64,000 nt of DNA from Klebsiella michiganensis (GCF_002925905.1 NZ_PRDB01000020.1:62001-126000), one strand, 5' to 3'. Positions 1 through 10,459 are shown, counted from the stretch's first letter. The notes: generated from the letters alone by a model not told the origin. A program made the numbers and translations.

Positions 1-1
1 C

Positions 2-547
2 GAGCAGCATCATGGCCATCGCGGCGTGGTGCTGTGGTTCACCGGGCTTTCGGGCTCGGGGAAATCCACCGTTGCCGGCGCGCTGGAAGAGGCGCTGCAT
101 CGGCTCGGCGTGAGCACCTATTTACTGGATGGCGATAACGTGCGTCACGGCCTGTGCAGCGATCTTGGCTTCAGCGACGACGACCGCAAAGAAAACATTC
201 GCCGGGTGGGTGAAGTGGCGAAGCTGATGGTGGATGCCGGGCTGGTAGTATTGACTGCGTTTATATCACCGCATCGCGCAGAGCGGCAGATGGTGCGCGA
301 ACGTTTGGGCGAAGGGCGCTTTATTGAAGTCTTTGTCGATACGCCGCTGGCGATCTGCGAAGCGCGGGATCCGAAAGGGCTGTACAAGAAGGCACGGGCC
401 GGGGAGCTGCGCAACTTTACCGGAATTGATTCAGTGTATGAATCCCCGGAGCGCGCCGAAATTCACCTCGACGGTGAACAATTGGTAACAAATTTGGTGC
501 ACCAATTATTAGACCTGCTACGACAGAGCGATATTATCAGATCCTGA
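2..547 (+). CDS. cysC: Adenylylsulfate (APS) kinase CysC, 5' end outside window
   Basis: This enzyme phosphorylates adenosine 5'-phosphosulfate to PAPS in the cytoplasm, the second step of assimilatory sulfate activation. The reading frame is open from base 2, so the first two dozen or so residues lie outside the window. An in-frame GTG at 26 is internal, because the HHGHRG segment before it belongs to the family. The P-loop GLSGSGKST is seen at visible residues 15-23, followed by DGDNVRHGL, the [11 protein letters not shown] stretch and the [11 protein letters not shown] segment typical of APS kinases. The C-terminus [11 protein letters not shown] matches what I recall for E. coli CysC. It is normally the last gene of cysDNC, consistent with ygbE following directly. 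Confidence 0.97.
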   Translation, partial: EQHHGHRGVVLWFTGLSGSGKSTVAGALEEALHRLGVSTYLLDGDNVRHGLCSDLGFSDDDRKENIRRVGEVAKLMVDAGLVVLTAFISPHRAERQMVRERLGEGRFIEVFVDTPLAICEARDPKGLYKKARAGELRNFTGIDSVYESPERAEIHLDGEQLVTNLVHQLLDLLRQSDIIRS

Positions 548-600
548 AACGGCAGCGGCATCATCACAGGATGCCGATCGCCAGGTCAACAGGATTCGAT

Positions 601-927
601 ATGCGCAATACCCAGAACATCAGTATTATTCGTTCAGAACCGCCGCCGGCAGTCAGCGACGAGACCACCTGGTCTCTGTCGGGCGCTGCCGTTGGCTTTA
701 TTTCATGGCTGCTGGCGCTGGGTATTCCCTTCCTGATCTATGGCAGTAACACGCTATTTGTCCTCCTCTACACCTGGCCGTTCTTCCTGGCATTAATGCC
801 GGTTGCCGTCGTGGTTGGCATCGCGCTGCATTCGCTGATGGACGGCAAACTTCAGTACAGCGTCTGCGCGACGATTTTAACCGTCGGACTGATGTTCGGT
901 CTGCTGTTCCTCTGGCTACTGGGGTAG
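601..927 (+). CDS. ygbE: DUF3561 inner-membrane protein YgbE
   Basis: A small membrane protein of unknown function (108 aa). After a short polar N-terminus it has three hydrophobic segments: about residues 24-47, 48-70 (including the FFLALMPVAVVVGIA run) and 85-107. I chose the ATG at 601 over the in-frame ATG at 571, because an AGGA lies seven bases upstream and the MRNTQNI start matches remembered E. coli YgbE. It sits between cysC and ftsB as in E. coli. No catalytic motif is visible. Confidence 0.9.
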   Translation: MRNTQNISIIRSEPPPAVSDETTWSLSGAAVGFISWLLALGIPFLIYGSNTLFVLLYTWPFFLALMPVAVVVGIALHSLMDGKLQYSVCATILTVGLMFGLLFLWLLG

Positions 928-1067
928 TCCTTTCTACGAATGAATCTAGCCTGGGTATCAACGGTAAAAATGTGGTACAGTCCCCGCGTTACGCGGCGTC
1001 GTCCGCGCGCCAGAGTAGAGAACTCGGGCGAGTTATGGGATGATGATGCCGTTTTTCAGGGGGCAGG

Positions 1068-1385
1068 ATGGGTAAACTAACGCTGCTGTTATTGGCTTTG
1101 CTGGTCTGGCTGCAGTACTCGCTATGGTTCGGCAAAAATGGTCTGCACGACTATAGCCGGGTTAACGACGATGTCTCCGCGCAGCAGGCAACGAACGCTA
1201 AATTAAAAGCACGCAACGATCAGCTGTTCGCCGAAATTGACGACCTCAACGGCGGTCAGGAAGCTATCGAAGAGCGCGCGCGCAATGAACTCAGTATGAC
1301 CCGCCCGGGCGAAACGTTTTATCGTCTGGTGCCGGATGCGTCAAAACGCAACCAGGCCGCGGGGCAACAGCAGAATAATCGATAA
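1068..1385 (+). CDS. ftsB: Cell division protein FtsB
   Basis: A bitopic inner-membrane divisome protein that forms the FtsQBL complex and helps trigger septal peptidoglycan synthesis. The 105-aa protein has a single N-terminal membrane segment (about residues 4-20, rich in Leu and Trp), then a periplasmic coiled coil (about 30-65: repeated Asn/Leu heptads in the [14 protein letters not shown] region), ending in the conserved globular [19 protein letters not shown] segment. An AGGATGG context supplies the ribosome site just before the ATG. It starts the ftsB-ispD-ispF-truD-surE-pcm run, whose members overlap or nearly touch, so co-transcription is likely. Confidence 0.97.
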   Translation: MGKLTLLLLALLVWLQYSLWFGKNGLHDYSRVNDDVSAQQATNAKLKARNDQLFAEIDDLNGGQEAIEERARNELSMTRPGETFYRLVPDASKRNQAAGQQQNNR

Positions 1386-1404
1386 ACAGGCCCAGGATTA
1401 CAAC

Positions 1405-2115
1405 ATGGCAGCCACTTTTCCGGGCGTTTGCGCCGTGGTGCCGGCAGCCGGTTTTGGCCGCCGCATGCAAACGGAATGCCCTAAACAATATCTCTCAATC
1501 GGTAACAAAACGATTCTCGAGCACGCGGTCGCCGCGCTGTTGGCAAACCCCCTTATACAGCGGGTGGTGATTGCCGTCAGCCCGGGCGACGTTCGCTTCA
1601 GCCAACTGCCGTTGGCGAACCACTCCCAAGTCACCGTCGTTGATGGCGGCACGGAACGCGCGGACTCCGTTCTCGCTGGCCTGAAGGTTCTTGGCGAAGC
1701 CGACTGGGTGCTGGTGCACGATGCCGCGCGCCCCTGCCTGCACCAGGACGATCTCAGCCGCCTGCTTCAGCTATGCCAAACCAGCCGTACGGGCGGCATT
1801 CTGGCCGCTCCGGTTCGCGACACGATGAAGCGCGCGGAGCCGGGCAGGGCTGCCATCGCCCATACCGTTGAACGTAACGATTTATGGCACGCGCTGACGC
1901 CGCAATTTTTCCCTCGCGAACTGCTTGTTGATTGCCTGACGCGGGCGCTTAATGAAGGGGCGACCATCACCGACGAAGCCTCGGCGCTGGAGTACTGCGG
2001 CTTTCATCCTGAACTGGTCGCCGGACGAGCTGATAATATTAAAGTGACGCGCCCGGAAGACCTGGCGCTGGCCGAATTTTACCTTACCCGTTCCCGACAC
2101 CAGGAGAAGGCTTAA
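1405..2115 (+). CDS. ispD: 2-C-methyl-D-erythritol 4-phosphate cytidylyltransferase IspD
   Basis: Couples MEP with CTP to give CDP-ME, the third step of the MEP isoprenoid pathway. The protein is 236 aa with the start at 1405, the same length as remembered for E. coli. An upstream in-frame ATG at 1336 lies inside ftsB and is rejected. The nucleotide-binding loop [10 protein letters not shown] is at residues 10-19, KQYL near 27-30, and the VHDAARPC motif is near residue 105. It is 19 bp downstream of ftsB, and its stop overlaps the ispF start by one base (TAATG), indicating translational coupling. Confidence 0.97.
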   Translation: MAATFPGVCAVVPAAGFGRRMQTECPKQYLSIGNKTILEHAVAALLANPLIQRVVIAVSPGDVRFSQLPLANHSQVTVVDGGTERADSVLAGLKVLGEADWVLVHDAARPCLHQDDLSRLLQLCQTSRTGGILAAPVRDTMKRAEPGRAAIAHTVERNDLWHALTPQFFPRELLVDCLTRALNEGATITDEASALEYCGFHPELVAGRADNIKVTRPEDLALAEFYLTRSRHQEKA

Positions 2116-2594
2116 TGCGAATTGGACACGGTTTTGACGTACACGCTTTTGGCGGTGAAGGCCCAATCATCATCGGCGGCGTGCGCGTACCCTACGAGAA
2201 AGGGCTGCTGGCCCACTCCGACGGCGACGTCGCGCTGCACGCGCTGACCGATGCGCTGCTCGGCGCGGCGGCGCTGGGCGACATCGGCAAGCTGTTCCCG
2301 GATACCGACCCGGCCTTTAAGGGCGCCGACAGCCGCGAACTGCTGCGCGAAGCGTGGCGGCGGATTCAGGCGAAAGGCTATACCCTTAGCAACGTTGACG
2401 TCACCATTATCGCCCAGGCGCCAAAAATGCTGCCGCATATTCCCCAGATGCGCATCTTTATTGCCGAAGATCTCGGTTGCCATATGGACGATGTTAACGT
2501 CAAAGCCACCACCACGGAAAAGCTGGGCTTTACCGGTCGCGGCGAAGGCATTGCCTGTGAAGCGGTGGCGCTGCTGCGTAAGGCGGAGAAATGA
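2115..2594 (+). CDS. ispF: 2-C-methyl-D-erythritol 2,4-cyclodiphosphate synthase IspF
   Basis: Cyclises CDP-ME 2-phosphate to MEcPP, the fifth step of the MEP pathway; the family is a homotrimer with a zinc ion in each active site. The 159-aa protein carries the metal-binding DVH at residues 8-10, the HSDGDV segment with the third metal histidine near residue 42, and the [19 protein letters not shown]-terminal signature. It overlaps ispD by one base at the start and truD by four bases (ATGA) at the end, so the three genes are almost certainly translated from one message. Confidence 0.97.
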   Translation: MRIGHGFDVHAFGGEGPIIIGGVRVPYEKGLLAHSDGDVALHALTDALLGAAALGDIGKLFPDTDPAFKGADSRELLREAWRRIQAKGYTLSNVDVTIIAQAPKMLPHIPQMRIFIAEDLGCHMDDVNVKATTTEKLGFTGRGEGIACEAVALLRKAEK

Positions 2595-3640
2595 TCGCTT
2601 TTGACGAACTCACTTATCTGCATGGAAAACCGCTGAGCCAGGGGCTGCTAAAAGCCAACCCGGAGGACTTCGTGGTGGTTGAGGATCTCGGCTTTGCGCC
2701 TGACGGCGAAGGCGAGCATGTGCTGGTGCGTATTCTGAAAAACGGCTGCAATACACGTTTTGTTGCTGACGCGCTGGCAAAATTCCTTAAAATTCATGCG
2801 CGTGAAGTGAGCTTTGCCGGGCAGAAGGACAAACACGCGGTGACTGAACAGTGGCTGTGCGCCCGAGTGCCGGGCAAAGAGATGCCCGACCTGAGCAAAT
2901 TTCAGCTTGAAGGCTGTCAGGTACTGGAGTACGCGCGCCATAAGCGCAAGCTGCGCCTCGGGGCGCTGAAGGGGAACCAGTTTACGCTGGTGCTGCGCGA
3001 AATCAGCAATCGCGACGATGTCGAAACGCGTTTACAGGCGATTGCTGAGCATGGCGTACCCAACTATTTTGGCGCCCAGCGCTTCGGTATCGGCGGCAGT
3101 AATCTGCTGGGGGCGCTGCGCTGGGCCGAGAGCGGCGCGCCGGTGCGCGATCGCAATAAACGCAGTTTTTGGTTGTCGGCGGCCCGCAGCGCATTGTTTA
3201 ATCAACAGGTTGGTATTAGATTAAAAAAACCGGAATTTAATCAGGTTGTTGATGGCGATGCGCTACAATTAGCGGGGCGCGGAAGCTGGTTCGTTGCGGC
3301 CTCTGAAGAACTGACGGAACTCCAGGCGCGGGTAGATAACCGCGAGCTGATGATTACCGCTGCGCTTGTGGGCAGCGGCGACTGGGGAAGCCAACGGGAT
3401 GCGCTGGCCGCCGAGCAGGCGGCAGTGGTCGAAGAGACGCAGCTACAGGCGCTGCTGGTGCGTGAAAAAGTAGAGGCCGCCCGCCGGGCGATGCTGCTTT
3501 ATCCCCAGCAGATGAGCTGGAACTGGTGGGATGACGTTACCGTTGAACTGCGTTTCTGGCTGCCCGCGGGCAGCTTCGCCACCAGCGTAGTAAGGGAGCT
3601 TATCAATACAACGGGTGACTATGCGAATATTGCTGAGTAA
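2591..3640 (+). CDS. truD: tRNA pseudouridine(13) synthase TruD
   Basis: Converts U13 to pseudouridine in tRNA-Glu. The 349-aa protein matches the family length. The [14 protein letters not shown] stretch at about residues 75-88 carries the catalytic aspartate (GQKD), and the NYFGAQRFG motif sits near residue 155. TruD has no sequence similarity to the other pseudouridine synthase families, so these motifs identify it well. It overlaps ispF by 4 bp and surE by 20 bp. Confidence 0.96.
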   Translation: MIAFDELTYLHGKPLSQGLLKANPEDFVVVEDLGFAPDGEGEHVLVRILKNGCNTRFVADALAKFLKIHAREVSFAGQKDKHAVTEQWLCARVPGKEMPDLSKFQLEGCQVLEYARHKRKLRLGALKGNQFTLVLREISNRDDVETRLQAIAEHGVPNYFGAQRFGIGGSNLLGALRWAESGAPVRDRNKRSFWLSAARSALFNQQVGIRLKKPEFNQVVDGDALQLAGRGSWFVAASEELTELQARVDNRELMITAALVGSGDWGSQRDALAAEQAAVVEETQLQALLVREKVEAARRAMLLYPQQMSWNWWDDVTVELRFWLPAGSFATSVVRELINTTGDYANIAE

Positions 3641-4382
3641 CGATGATGGGATTCATGCGCCGGGCATTCAGACCCTGGCAAAGGCCTTACGGGAATTCGC
3701 TGAGGTTCAGATAGTTGCACCCGATCGTAACCGCAGCGGAGCGTCGAACTCCCTGACGCTGGAATCTTCGCTTCGCACTTTCACTTTTGATAACGGCGAT
3801 ATCGCCGTACAGATGGGCACGCCGACGGACTGTGTTTATCTCGGGGTCAACGCCCTGATGCGGCCGCGTCCGGATATCGTGGTTTCCGGCATTAACGCCG
3901 GACCCAACCTCGGTGACGACGTCATCTATTCCGGCACCGTTGCCGCCGCGATGGAAGGCCGTCATCTGGGCTTTCCGGCGCTGGCCGTCTCGCTAAACGG
4001 CTATCAGCATTACGATACCGCCGCTGCGGTCACCTGCTCTATTCTGCGCGCTTTAAGCCGCGAGCCGCTGCGCACCGGGCGCATTCTCAATATCAACGTG
4101 CCGGATCTGCCTCTTGAGCAGATCAAAGGTATCCGCGTGACCCGCTGCGGCAGTCGTCATCCTTCCGACCAGGTGATCCCGCAAAAAGATCCGCGCGGCA
4201 ATACGCTGTACTGGATCGGACCGCCGGGCGAAAAGTACGACGCCGGGCCGGATACCGACTTTGCCGCCGTGGATGAAGGCTATGTGTCGGTCACGCCGCT
4301 ACACGTCGATTTAACCGCCCACGGCGCGCATGAGGTGGTTAGCGGCTGGCTGGATCGCGTTGGAGTTGATACGCAATGGTAA
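3621..4382 (+). CDS. surE: 5'/3'-nucleotidase SurE
   Basis: A metal-dependent phosphatase acting on nucleoside 5'- and 3'-monophosphates, linked to stationary-phase survival. I chose the ATG at 3621 (253 aa, [10 protein letters not shown]) rather than the GTG two codons earlier, since SurE proteins begin with this strand. The metal ligands D8 and D9 are in SNDDG, the [10 protein letters not shown] segment follows near residue 36, and [13 protein letters not shown] lies near residue 90. It overlaps truD by 20 bp and pcm by 7 bp, the usual surE-pcm-nlpD-rpoS arrangement. Confidence 0.97.
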   Translation: MRILLSNDDGIHAPGIQTLAKALREFAEVQIVAPDRNRSGASNSLTLESSLRTFTFDNGDIAVQMGTPTDCVYLGVNALMRPRPDIVVSGINAGPNLGDDVIYSGTVAAAMEGRHLGFPALAVSLNGYQHYDTAAAVTCSILRALSREPLRTGRILNINVPDLPLEQIKGIRVTRCGSRHPSDQVIPQKDPRGNTLYWIGPPGEKYDAGPDTDFAAVDEGYVSVTPLHVDLTAHGAHEVVSGWLDRVGVDTQW

Positions 4383-5002
4383 GTAAACGTGTTGAAAGTC
4401 TTCTCAATCAGCTCCGCACGCAGGGCATTATTGACGAGCGCGTGCTGAACGCGATCGCCATGGTGCCGCGAGAAAAGTTTGTTGATGAAGCCTTTGAACA
4501 TAAGGCGTGGGAAAACACGGCGCTGCCGATTGGTCAGGGGCAAACCATCTCGCAACCCTACATGGTGGCGCGGATGACCGAGCTTCTGACGCTAACGCCG
4601 GAGTCCCGGGTGCTGGAAATCGGCACCGGCTCTGGCTATCAGACGGCGATTCTGGCGCATCTGGTGCATCACGTTTGCTCGGTTGAGCGAATTAAGAGTT
4701 TGCAGTGGCACGCGCGCCGTCGTCTTAAACAACTTGATTTACATAATGTTTCAACCCGTCACGGCGATGGATGGCAGGGTTGGCAGGCGCGTGCGCCGTT
4801 CGACGCGATTATCGTTACCGCCGCGCCGCCGGAAATTCCGGCCGCGCTGCTGGCGCAGCTGGACGATGGCGGCATACTGGTGCTGCCGGTTGGCGAAGAG
4901 CATCAGTTCCTGAAGCGGATCCGTCGGCGCGGCAACGAGTTTGTCATTGATACTGTCGAAGCCGTGCGCTTTGTTCCCCTCGTGAAGGGGGAGTTAGCCT
5001 GA
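4376..5002 (+). CDS. pcm: Protein-L-isoaspartate O-methyltransferase Pcm
   Basis: Uses S-adenosylmethionine to methylate isoaspartyl residues in age-damaged proteins and so start their repair. The 208-aa length equals the family norm. The conserved PREKFV is near residue 30, [14 protein letters not shown] at about 54-67, and the SAM-binding loop [12 protein letters not shown] near residue 80. Its ATG lies inside the surE stop region, so translation is coupled. The next gene, nlpD, starts 122 bp later. Confidence 0.97.
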   Translation: MVSKRVESLLNQLRTQGIIDERVLNAIAMVPREKFVDEAFEHKAWENTALPIGQGQTISQPYMVARMTELLTLTPESRVLEIGTGSGYQTAILAHLVHHVCSVERIKSLQWHARRRLKQLDLHNVSTRHGDGWQGWQARAPFDAIIVTAAPPEIPAALLAQLDDGGILVLPVGEEHQFLKRIRRRGNEFVIDTVEAVRFVPLVKGELA

Positions 5003-5124
5003 ACCCGGATTATTCCAGGTTTTTTTGCCTGCATTTAGGCATAGGGTGGACACATTTTTCGTGTCCTGGCCGGGCGCCGTCCGGTGAGCAAGATATTGGT
5101 AGTTAACATATTCCTGGGGGATAA

Positions 5125-6246
5125 ATGAGCGCGGGAAGCCCAAATTTTACCTTAAGCCGCATTGCGGCTTTATCACTGGTGTCACTGTGGCTGGCAGGCT
5201 GCAGCAGCTCCAACAATCCGCCTGCGCCGGTCAGCTCGGCTGGCGGGACTTCGTCTTCCAGCACGAATTCCGGAATGCTGATCACGCCTCCATCCAATAA
5301 CGTTCCGCAGGCGCGCCCGGTACAAACGCAGCCGGTGCAGACGCAGCCCGCTCAGGTTCAGCCGATGGCTCAGGAGCCGGTACAAACGGTGAACGGCAAA
5401 ATTGTCTACAACCGTAAGTATGGGGATATTCCGAAAGGTAGCTATACCGGCGGCAGTACCTATACTGTTAAACGCGGCGACACGCTATTCTATATTGCGT
5501 GGGTCACCGGGAACGACTTCCGCGACCTGGCGCAGCGTAATAATATCCCGGCGCCGTACGGTCTGAACGTGGGTCAGACGCTGCAGGTTGGTAACGCGTC
5601 CGGTCAGCCAATCACCGGAGATAACCCTGTCGCCCAGGCCAGCGTGAAGGCCAGCAGCGGCGGGATGTTAACCGCAAATTCTGCACAAAAATCCACCGCG
5701 GTGGTTGCGTCCCAACCAACTATTACGTATCCTGAATCTTCAGGTGAACAGAGTGCTAATAAGATGTTGCCGAATAACAAGCCTGCGACGACGACAACAA
5801 CCGTCGCGCCTGTTACGGCCCCGGCTGTCAGCACAACCCAATCGACTGCAAGCAGTACGTCAACCAGTTCGCCGATCTCTTCATGGCGCTGGCCGACTGA
5901 TGGCAAGGTTATCGAGAACTTTAGTGGTGCCGAAGGTGGCAATAAAGGTATTGATATTGCAGGCAGTAAAGGACAGGCTATTGTCGCGACCGCAGATGGG
6001 CGCGTCGTCTATGCCGGTAACGCACTGCGCGGTTACGGTAATCTTATTATCATCAAACACAACGATGATTACCTGAGCGCCTACGCACATAACGATACGA
6101 TGCTGGTAAAAGAGCAACAAGATATCAAGGCGGGGCAGAAAATCGCTACCATGGGTAGCACAGGTACAAGTTCTACACGTTTGCATTTTGAAATTCGTTA
6201 CAAGGGGAAATCCGTCAACCCGCTGCAGTATTTACCGCAGCGATAA
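5125..6246 (+). CDS. nlpD: Murein hydrolase activator NlpD (LysM/LytM lipoprotein)
   Basis: An outer-membrane lipoprotein that activates the amidase AmiC at the septum. The 373-aa protein has a signal peptide ending in the lipobox LAGC (cysteine at about residue 26), a Pro/Gln-rich linker, a LysM domain (about 112-157, starting [13 protein letters not shown]), a second low-complexity Ser/Thr linker and a C-terminal LytM/M23 domain (about 258-370). In the LytM domain the first metal histidine position reads NKGIDIAG and the later HxH reads RLHFE, so it is degenerate and should be non-hydrolytic, as is known for NlpD. In E. coli the main rpoS promoter lies inside nlpD; the same is likely here but I could not pin it down. 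Confidence 0.96.
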   Translation: MSAGSPNFTLSRIAALSLVSLWLAGCSSSNNPPAPVSSAGGTSSSSTNSGMLITPPSNNVPQARPVQTQPVQTQPAQVQPMAQEPVQTVNGKIVYNRKYGDIPKGSYTGGSTYTVKRGDTLFYIAWVTGNDFRDLAQRNNIPAPYGLNVGQTLQVGNASGQPITGDNPVAQASVKASSGGMLTANSAQKSTAVVASQPTITYPESSGEQSANKMLPNNKPATTTTTVAPVTAPAVSTTQSTASSTSTSSPISSWRWPTDGKVIENFSGAEGGNKGIDIAGSKGQAIVATADGRVVYAGNALRGYGNLIIIKHNDDYLSAYAHNDTMLVKEQQDIKAGQKIATMGSTGTSSTRLHFEIRYKGKSVNPLQYLPQR

Positions 6247-6405
6247 TTTGGCAAAGTACGGATAAGCTCAGTATCGCTAAAAGAGGCGCCAGGGCGGCCA
6301 GAATGCCTGCTTTACCGGGGCAGAAAAGGTTCTCGTCCGGGCGTCTTTTAAGTGATGTTTAGCGGAAGGTGCTTTGCTCAGGGATCACGGGTAGGAGCCA
6401 TCTTT

Positions 6406-7398
6406 ATGAGTCAGAATACGCTGAAAGTTCATGATTTAAATGAAGACGCGGAATTTGATGAGAACGGAGTCGAGGTTTTTGATGAGAAAGCCTTAGTTGA
6501 AGAGGAACCCAGTGATAGCGATCTGGCTGAGGAAGAGCTTCTTTCGCAGGGAGCAACCCAACGGGTGCTCGATGCGACGCAGCTTTATCTTGGAGAGATT
6601 GGTTATTCCCCACTGCTGACGGCCGAAGAAGAGGTTTATTTTGCGCGTCGCGCGCTGCGTGGTGACGTTGCGTCACGCCGCCGGATGATCGAAAGTAACC
6701 TGCGTCTGGTCGTCAAGATAGCCCGCCGTTACGGCAATCGCGGTCTGGCTCTGCTGGATCTGATTGAAGAAGGTAACCTGGGGCTGATTCGCGCAGTTGA
6801 GAAGTTTGACCCGGAACGTGGGTTCCGTTTTTCGACTTACGCGACCTGGTGGATTCGCCAAACGATTGAACGGGCGATCATGAACCAAACCCGTACCATT
6901 CGTTTACCTATCCATATCGTCAAAGAGCTGAACGTTTATCTGCGTACCGCACGCGAGTTGTCCCATAAGCTGGACCACGAGCCAAGCGCGGAAGAGATAG
7001 CCGAACAGCTGGATAAGCCAGTTGATGACGTGAGCCGGATGCTGCGTCTGAACGAGCGCATTACCTCGGTGGATACACCGCTGGGCGGCGACTCGGAAAA
7101 AGCGCTGCTGGATATTCTGGCCGATGAAAAAGACAACGGCCCGGAAGACACCACGCAGGACGATGACATGAAACAAAGCATCGTCAAATGGCTGTTCGAA
7201 CTGAACGCCAAGCAGCGTGAAGTGCTGGCTCGTCGCTTTGGTCTGCTCGGCTATGAAGCCGCGACGCTTGAGGATGTGGGCCGCGAAATTGGCCTGACCC
7301 GCGAACGCGTGCGTCAGATCCAGGTAGAAGGTCTTCGCCGTCTGCGGGAGATCCTGCAAAGTCAGGGGCTGAACATCGAAGCGCTGTTCCGCGAGTAA
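6406..7398 (+). CDS. rpoS: RNA polymerase sigma factor RpoS (sigma-38)
   Basis: The stationary-phase and general stress sigma factor. I chose the start at 6406 (330 aa, [17 protein letters not shown]) because TAGGAG lies nine bases upstream; an in-frame ATG at 6352 is in the leader. Region 1.2 begins with [15 protein letters not shown] (about 57-71), region 2 includes [16 protein letters not shown] and the [17 protein letters not shown] -10 recognition helix (about 145-163), and region 4 ends with the [19 protein letters not shown] helix-turn-helix (about 290-308). The 159-bp gap from nlpD is its leader, the part of the mRNA that pairs with small RNAs in E. coli; GC-rich inverted segments are visible there. 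Confidence 0.98.
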   Translation: MSQNTLKVHDLNEDAEFDENGVEVFDEKALVEEEPSDSDLAEEELLSQGATQRVLDATQLYLGEIGYSPLLTAEEEVYFARRALRGDVASRRRMIESNLRLVVKIARRYGNRGLALLDLIEEGNLGLIRAVEKFDPERGFRFSTYATWWIRQTIERAIMNQTRTIRLPIHIVKELNVYLRTARELSHKLDHEPSAEEIAEQLDKPVDDVSRMLRLNERITSVDTPLGGDSEKALLDILADEKDNGPEDTTQDDDMKQSIVKWLFELNAKQREVLARRFGLLGYEAATLEDVGREIGLTRERVRQIQVEGLRRLREILQSQGLNIEALFRE

Positions 7399-7410
7399 GA
7401 CACCTTTCTT

Positions 7411-7447
7411 AAAAAAGGCTCAATCCTTTGATTGGGCCTTTTTCTTT
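7411..7447 (+). terminator. Rho-independent terminator after rpoS
   Basis: An eight-base stem, GGCTCAAT with ATTGGGCC (one G-T pair), encloses a CCTTTG loop. It is preceded by an A run and followed by TTTTTCTTTTTT. It lies 13 bp past the rpoS stop. The A run also lets it work for the opposite strand, where the SnoaL-like gene ends at 7464. Confidence 0.85.
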
Positions 7448-7463
7448 TTTGGGCCTCCGTCGC

Positions 7464-7841
7464 TTACGCGATCGCCGTCTCGTGGAGGTGCCGCCAGATG
7501 ATTTTCTCTTCCTGCAGACGGAAAAGAACCGTCGACCAGCGCGCGGTTTCCGCTTTGCCTGGGAGAGCGTGTGTTTCCCGGTAGCTCACCGCTGCGCCAT
7601 CGCGCCATTCGGCAAGTATGGCGGCACTATCGACGACAATCTTTAAGCCCGGACGGCTGGCGCGAGCCCCGTGAAAAAAGGCGCTGACCGCCTGATGATC
7701 CATGCGCATACCGTTTATCGGGATCATGGTAAAGTCCGGGCTAAAGCGACGCATCAGCGCGTCGGCGCTCCCGTCCCCCTGATTCAGCCAGTTTTCTATA
7801 GCAACGTGGGCCGCAATAACTTCCGCAATATAGCGATTCAT
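7464..7841 (-). CDS. SnoaL/DUF4440-like NTF2-fold protein
   Basis: A 125-aa protein that looks like a single NTF2-like cone domain: an N-terminal helix with VIAAHVAIENWLNQ, the SPDFTMIPINGM strand, then two long C-terminal strands ending with WRHLHETAIA. Proteins of this shape include small ketosteroid isomerase-like enzymes and DUF4440 proteins of unknown activity. The substrate cannot be told from sequence. Its start overlaps the stop of the MFS transporter gene by 4 bp, so the two are probably one operon. Confidence 0.75.
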   Translation of the reverse strand: MNRYIAEVIAAHVAIENWLNQGDGSADALMRRFSPDFTMIPINGMRMDHQAVSAFFHGARASRPGLKIVVDSAAILAEWRDGAAVSYRETHALPGKAETARWSTVLFRLQEEKIIWRHLHETAIA

Positions 7842-9052
7842 TTGTTCTCCATTTTACCGTGCAGGCGCATGATTATCGCCCGGTTATCGAAGGTAAGGCA
7901 GCCCAGCAGCGGCGCCAGGGTCAACGCGGCGGCGGCGATAAATACGCCACGCCACGCCTGCGGCGTTGGCCAGTAAAGCAAAAAGGCGCTCAGTAAGGCT
8001 GCCAGTAGCGCAGATCCCATCAGGAAACTGAGCTGGCGGTTAAGATTCCACAGCGCGCTGGCGTCCGGCATATCGCCGTTCGCCACATTGAGAAACGCGC
8101 TGCTCTGGGCCGTACTGCTGCACAGGCTGCCGCCTGCGCCCATGAATATAAATGCCGCGATTAGCATACTGCTGGCGGTATGGGCATTGACGCCAGCCAG
8201 GGTGACGATCCCGACTGCCTGGAGAAGGCAGCCCACCGCGATAAGCGGGCGAGGGCCGAGACGATTGAAATAGCGGCCGGTCGTCGCGATCGCCACAAAC
8301 GAGGCCAGCGACCACGGAAGCATCAGGGCGCCGATGGCGGAGGGCGACATCCCCGTCACGCTTTGTAAATAAAACATCCCGACGACATTGATGCCAATAA
8401 AAGTCCCCGGCACGCAGAGATAGACCAGCATTGAAAAGCGCAGCAGCGGATCGCGCAGTAGCGAGAGACGCAGGAGTTCCCCCGGCCGCGCGACGCGTCT
8501 CTCATCCTTAATCCACAGCGCTGCCAGTCCGAACGTCAGCAGCGCGATCGGCAGGCTGGCAAAGAAAACCCAGCGCCAGCTGAGCGATTGCACCAGCACC
8601 CCGCCGATCGCCGGCGAGCACGCCGGCGCCAGCAGCCCGACCAGCATCACCGCGGCGGAAAGTTTCGCCCGCTCGTGAGGCCTGAACTGTTGCCAGGTTA
8701 GCGACTGGCCTAGCGGAATCAATAGTCCGCCGCCCATCCCCTGCAGGGCGCGCCACATGACAAGGCTGGTCAACGAGTCGGCCATTCCTGCGGCCAGAGC
8801 CCCAAAGCTAAATATGCTGAGCGAAAGCAGGAATACCCGCCGGGTACCAAACTGCTGGCTGAGCCAGGGGCTAAATGGCAGTACCAGCGTGAGCCCGGCA
8901 ATATAGCCATTGCTGACCCACGCCAGTTCGCCCACCGACGCGTGCAGCGTCCGGCCCATCGCCGGAAAGGCGACGCTGGCGATGAACATATTGATTAAGT
9001 CGAGAAAGAAACCCAGCAGAAAAACGGTTGCGACCTTGCTGCGATACGTCAT
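7838..9052 (-). CDS. Major facilitator superfamily multidrug-type transporter
   Basis: A 404-aa inner-membrane transporter of the drug:proton antiporter type. Hydrophobic segments are spread along its whole length, about twelve in all. The loop between the second and third segments reads SQQFGTRRVFLL, the MFS motif A region, and ALQGMGGGLLIPLGQSL followed by SPAIGGVLVQSLSWRWVFF resembles motifs B and C of EmrB/Bcr-type exporters. It is divergent from the LysR-type gene at 9159, which is its likely regulator. The substrate is unknown. Confidence 0.88.
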   Translation of the reverse strand: MTYRSKVATVFLLGFFLDLINMFIASVAFPAMGRTLHASVGELAWVSNGYIAGLTLVLPFSPWLSQQFGTRRVFLLSLSIFSFGALAAGMADSLTSLVMWRALQGMGGGLLIPLGQSLTWQQFRPHERAKLSAAVMLVGLLAPACSPAIGGVLVQSLSWRWVFFASLPIALLTFGLAALWIKDERRVARPGELLRLSLLRDPLLRFSMLVYLCVPGTFIGINVVGMFYLQSVTGMSPSAIGALMLPWSLASFVAIATTGRYFNRLGPRPLIAVGCLLQAVGIVTLAGVNAHTASSMLIAAFIFMGAGGSLCSSTAQSSAFLNVANGDMPDASALWNLNRQLSFLMGSALLAALLSAFLLYWPTPQAWRGVFIAAAALTLAPLLGCLTFDNRAIIMRLHGKMENK

Positions 9053-9158
9053 TGATTAAACCCCCGTGAAGGCCGCTACTGTAAACCTCAGCGTCAGGGC
9101 GAATAAACACGACATTCGGAGATATACTGTCTGAAATTTTTTGACAATTGGCGGCGCG

Positions 9159-10046
9159 ATGCTGAACCTGCAGCGGATGAACATGTTTGTAGCGGTGGTC
9201 GATAGCGGAAGTTTTACCGCGGCGGCGACGGCCCTGGGGCAGACCAAGGCGGTGGTGAGTTTCAACATTCGCCAGCTGGAGAGCGAGCTGGGGGTTACGC
9301 TGCTGTTGCGATCGACCCGGCGGCTTACGCTGACGGAAGCCGGTTCGCTCTTCTATCATCGCGGGGTCGCGCTGCTGAAAGCGGCGGAAAACCTGCAGGA
9401 CGACGTCCGGGGCAGCCATGTGGGGTTGAGCGGTGAACTGCGGATCACAACGACGCCAGAATATGGCGCGCAGGTGATTATCCCGGCGCTGGCGGAGTTC
9501 AGCCAGCGGCATCCAGCGCTCCGCGTGCGCCATGTTTCTTCTTCTCACCACGCGGATTTAATCTCCGAACGGTTTGACGTGGCGATTCGCCTCGGGACGC
9601 TGGCGGATTCGCGCTACCGCGCGGCGCTGATATCGCGTTTTGCCATCGTCCCGGTTGCTGCCCCATCATGGCTGGCGCAGCATCCTGTAAAGACGCTTGA
9701 GGAGCTGGCCCACGCGGCGTGGATTATTCATGAACGTCTGACCGCGCCGCTCCGCTGGCCGCTTACCGGGCCCGATGAGGAGAGCATCGCCTTCGAGATT
9801 AAACAGGCGCCGCGGCTGTCGGCAGATAGCGCCAGTGCGCTGATGGCCTTTGCGCTGGCGGGCAGCGGCATCGCGCTGCTGCCCGAATGGCTGGTGGCCG
9901 CTGCGCTGGCAGACAGCGCGCTGGTGAAGGTGATGCCGGCGTTTAGCTTTCCGCGCCAGGGGGTGTACGCGGTTTACCCAGACGCGCAGCACGTTCCCGT
10001 CAGGGTCCGGGCGTTTATTGATTTTCTCCGCGAGCGCCTGGGTTAA
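9159..10046 (+). CDS. LysR-family transcriptional regulator
   Basis: A 295-aa protein with an N-terminal winged helix-turn-helix (about residues 3-62: MNMFVAVVDSGSFTAAATALGQTKAVVS, then LLLRSTRRLTLTEAG) and a C-terminal periplasmic-binding-protein-like sensor domain (about 90-292) containing GIALLPEWLV. The ATG at 9159 gives the usual LysR N-terminus; a TTG at 9141 would extend it by six residues without a clear ribosome site. It is divergent from the MFS gene across 106 bp, the typical layout for a LysR regulator and its target. The inducer is unknown. Confidence 0.9.
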   Translation: MLNLQRMNMFVAVVDSGSFTAAATALGQTKAVVSFNIRQLESELGVTLLLRSTRRLTLTEAGSLFYHRGVALLKAAENLQDDVRGSHVGLSGELRITTTPEYGAQVIIPALAEFSQRHPALRVRHVSSSHHADLISERFDVAIRLGTLADSRYRAALISRFAIVPVAAPSWLAQHPVKTLEELAHAAWIIHERLTAPLRWPLTGPDEESIAFEIKQAPRLSADSASALMAFALAGSGIALLPEWLVAAALADSALVKVMPAFSFPRQGVYAVYPDAQHVPVRVRAFIDFLRERLG

Positions 10047-10459
10047 TTGGGTTCTCGCGCTATCAGCTTGTGGATGATTTGCGAAAACTGCTGGCGCTCT
10101 TCATCGTTCAGCCGACCTAAAAATTCTTCATCAACGGCGTTACCCAGCGGCATTGAGCTTGCCAGTAGCGCTTCGCCTTCTGCGGTTAAATAGACAAACC
10201 GACGGCGTTTGTCCGCCGGATCGTGTTCGCGACGAACCAGACCGCGGCTCTCCATTCGGCTCAGCATCTCCGCCAGCGTCGCTTTCGTGCTGACCGCCGC
10301 TTCCGTTAGCGTCACCTGTTCAATGCCGGGATGTTCGGCAATGGAACGCATCACCGCATACTGCGGTTTGGTGAGGTCCGGCAGTTCAAGCTGCCAGCGG
10401 GCGGTGTGCTGCTGAAAAAGCTGGCGTAGCAGGTGAAACGCCTCGTTTTTTAACTCCAT
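10043..10459 (-). CDS. MarR-family regulator of the kpdBCD locus
   Basis: A 138-aa winged-helix repressor of the MarR/SlyA type. The HTH spans about residues 40-90 (VTLTEAAVSTKATLAEMLSRME), and the wing contains the family's DPADKRRRFVYLT segment. It is divergent from the decarboxylase genes, with an inverted repeat between them that fits a MarR operator. MarR regulators of this position usually respond to phenolic acids, the substrates of the neighbouring enzymes. It ends 4 bp inside the end of the LysR gene on the other strand. Confidence 0.88.
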   Translation of the reverse strand: MELKNEAFHLLRQLFQQHTARWQLELPDLTKPQYAVMRSIAEHPGIEQVTLTEAAVSTKATLAEMLSRMESRGLVRREHDPADKRRRFVYLTAEGEALLASSMPLGNAVDEEFLGRLNDEERQQFSQIIHKLIAREPN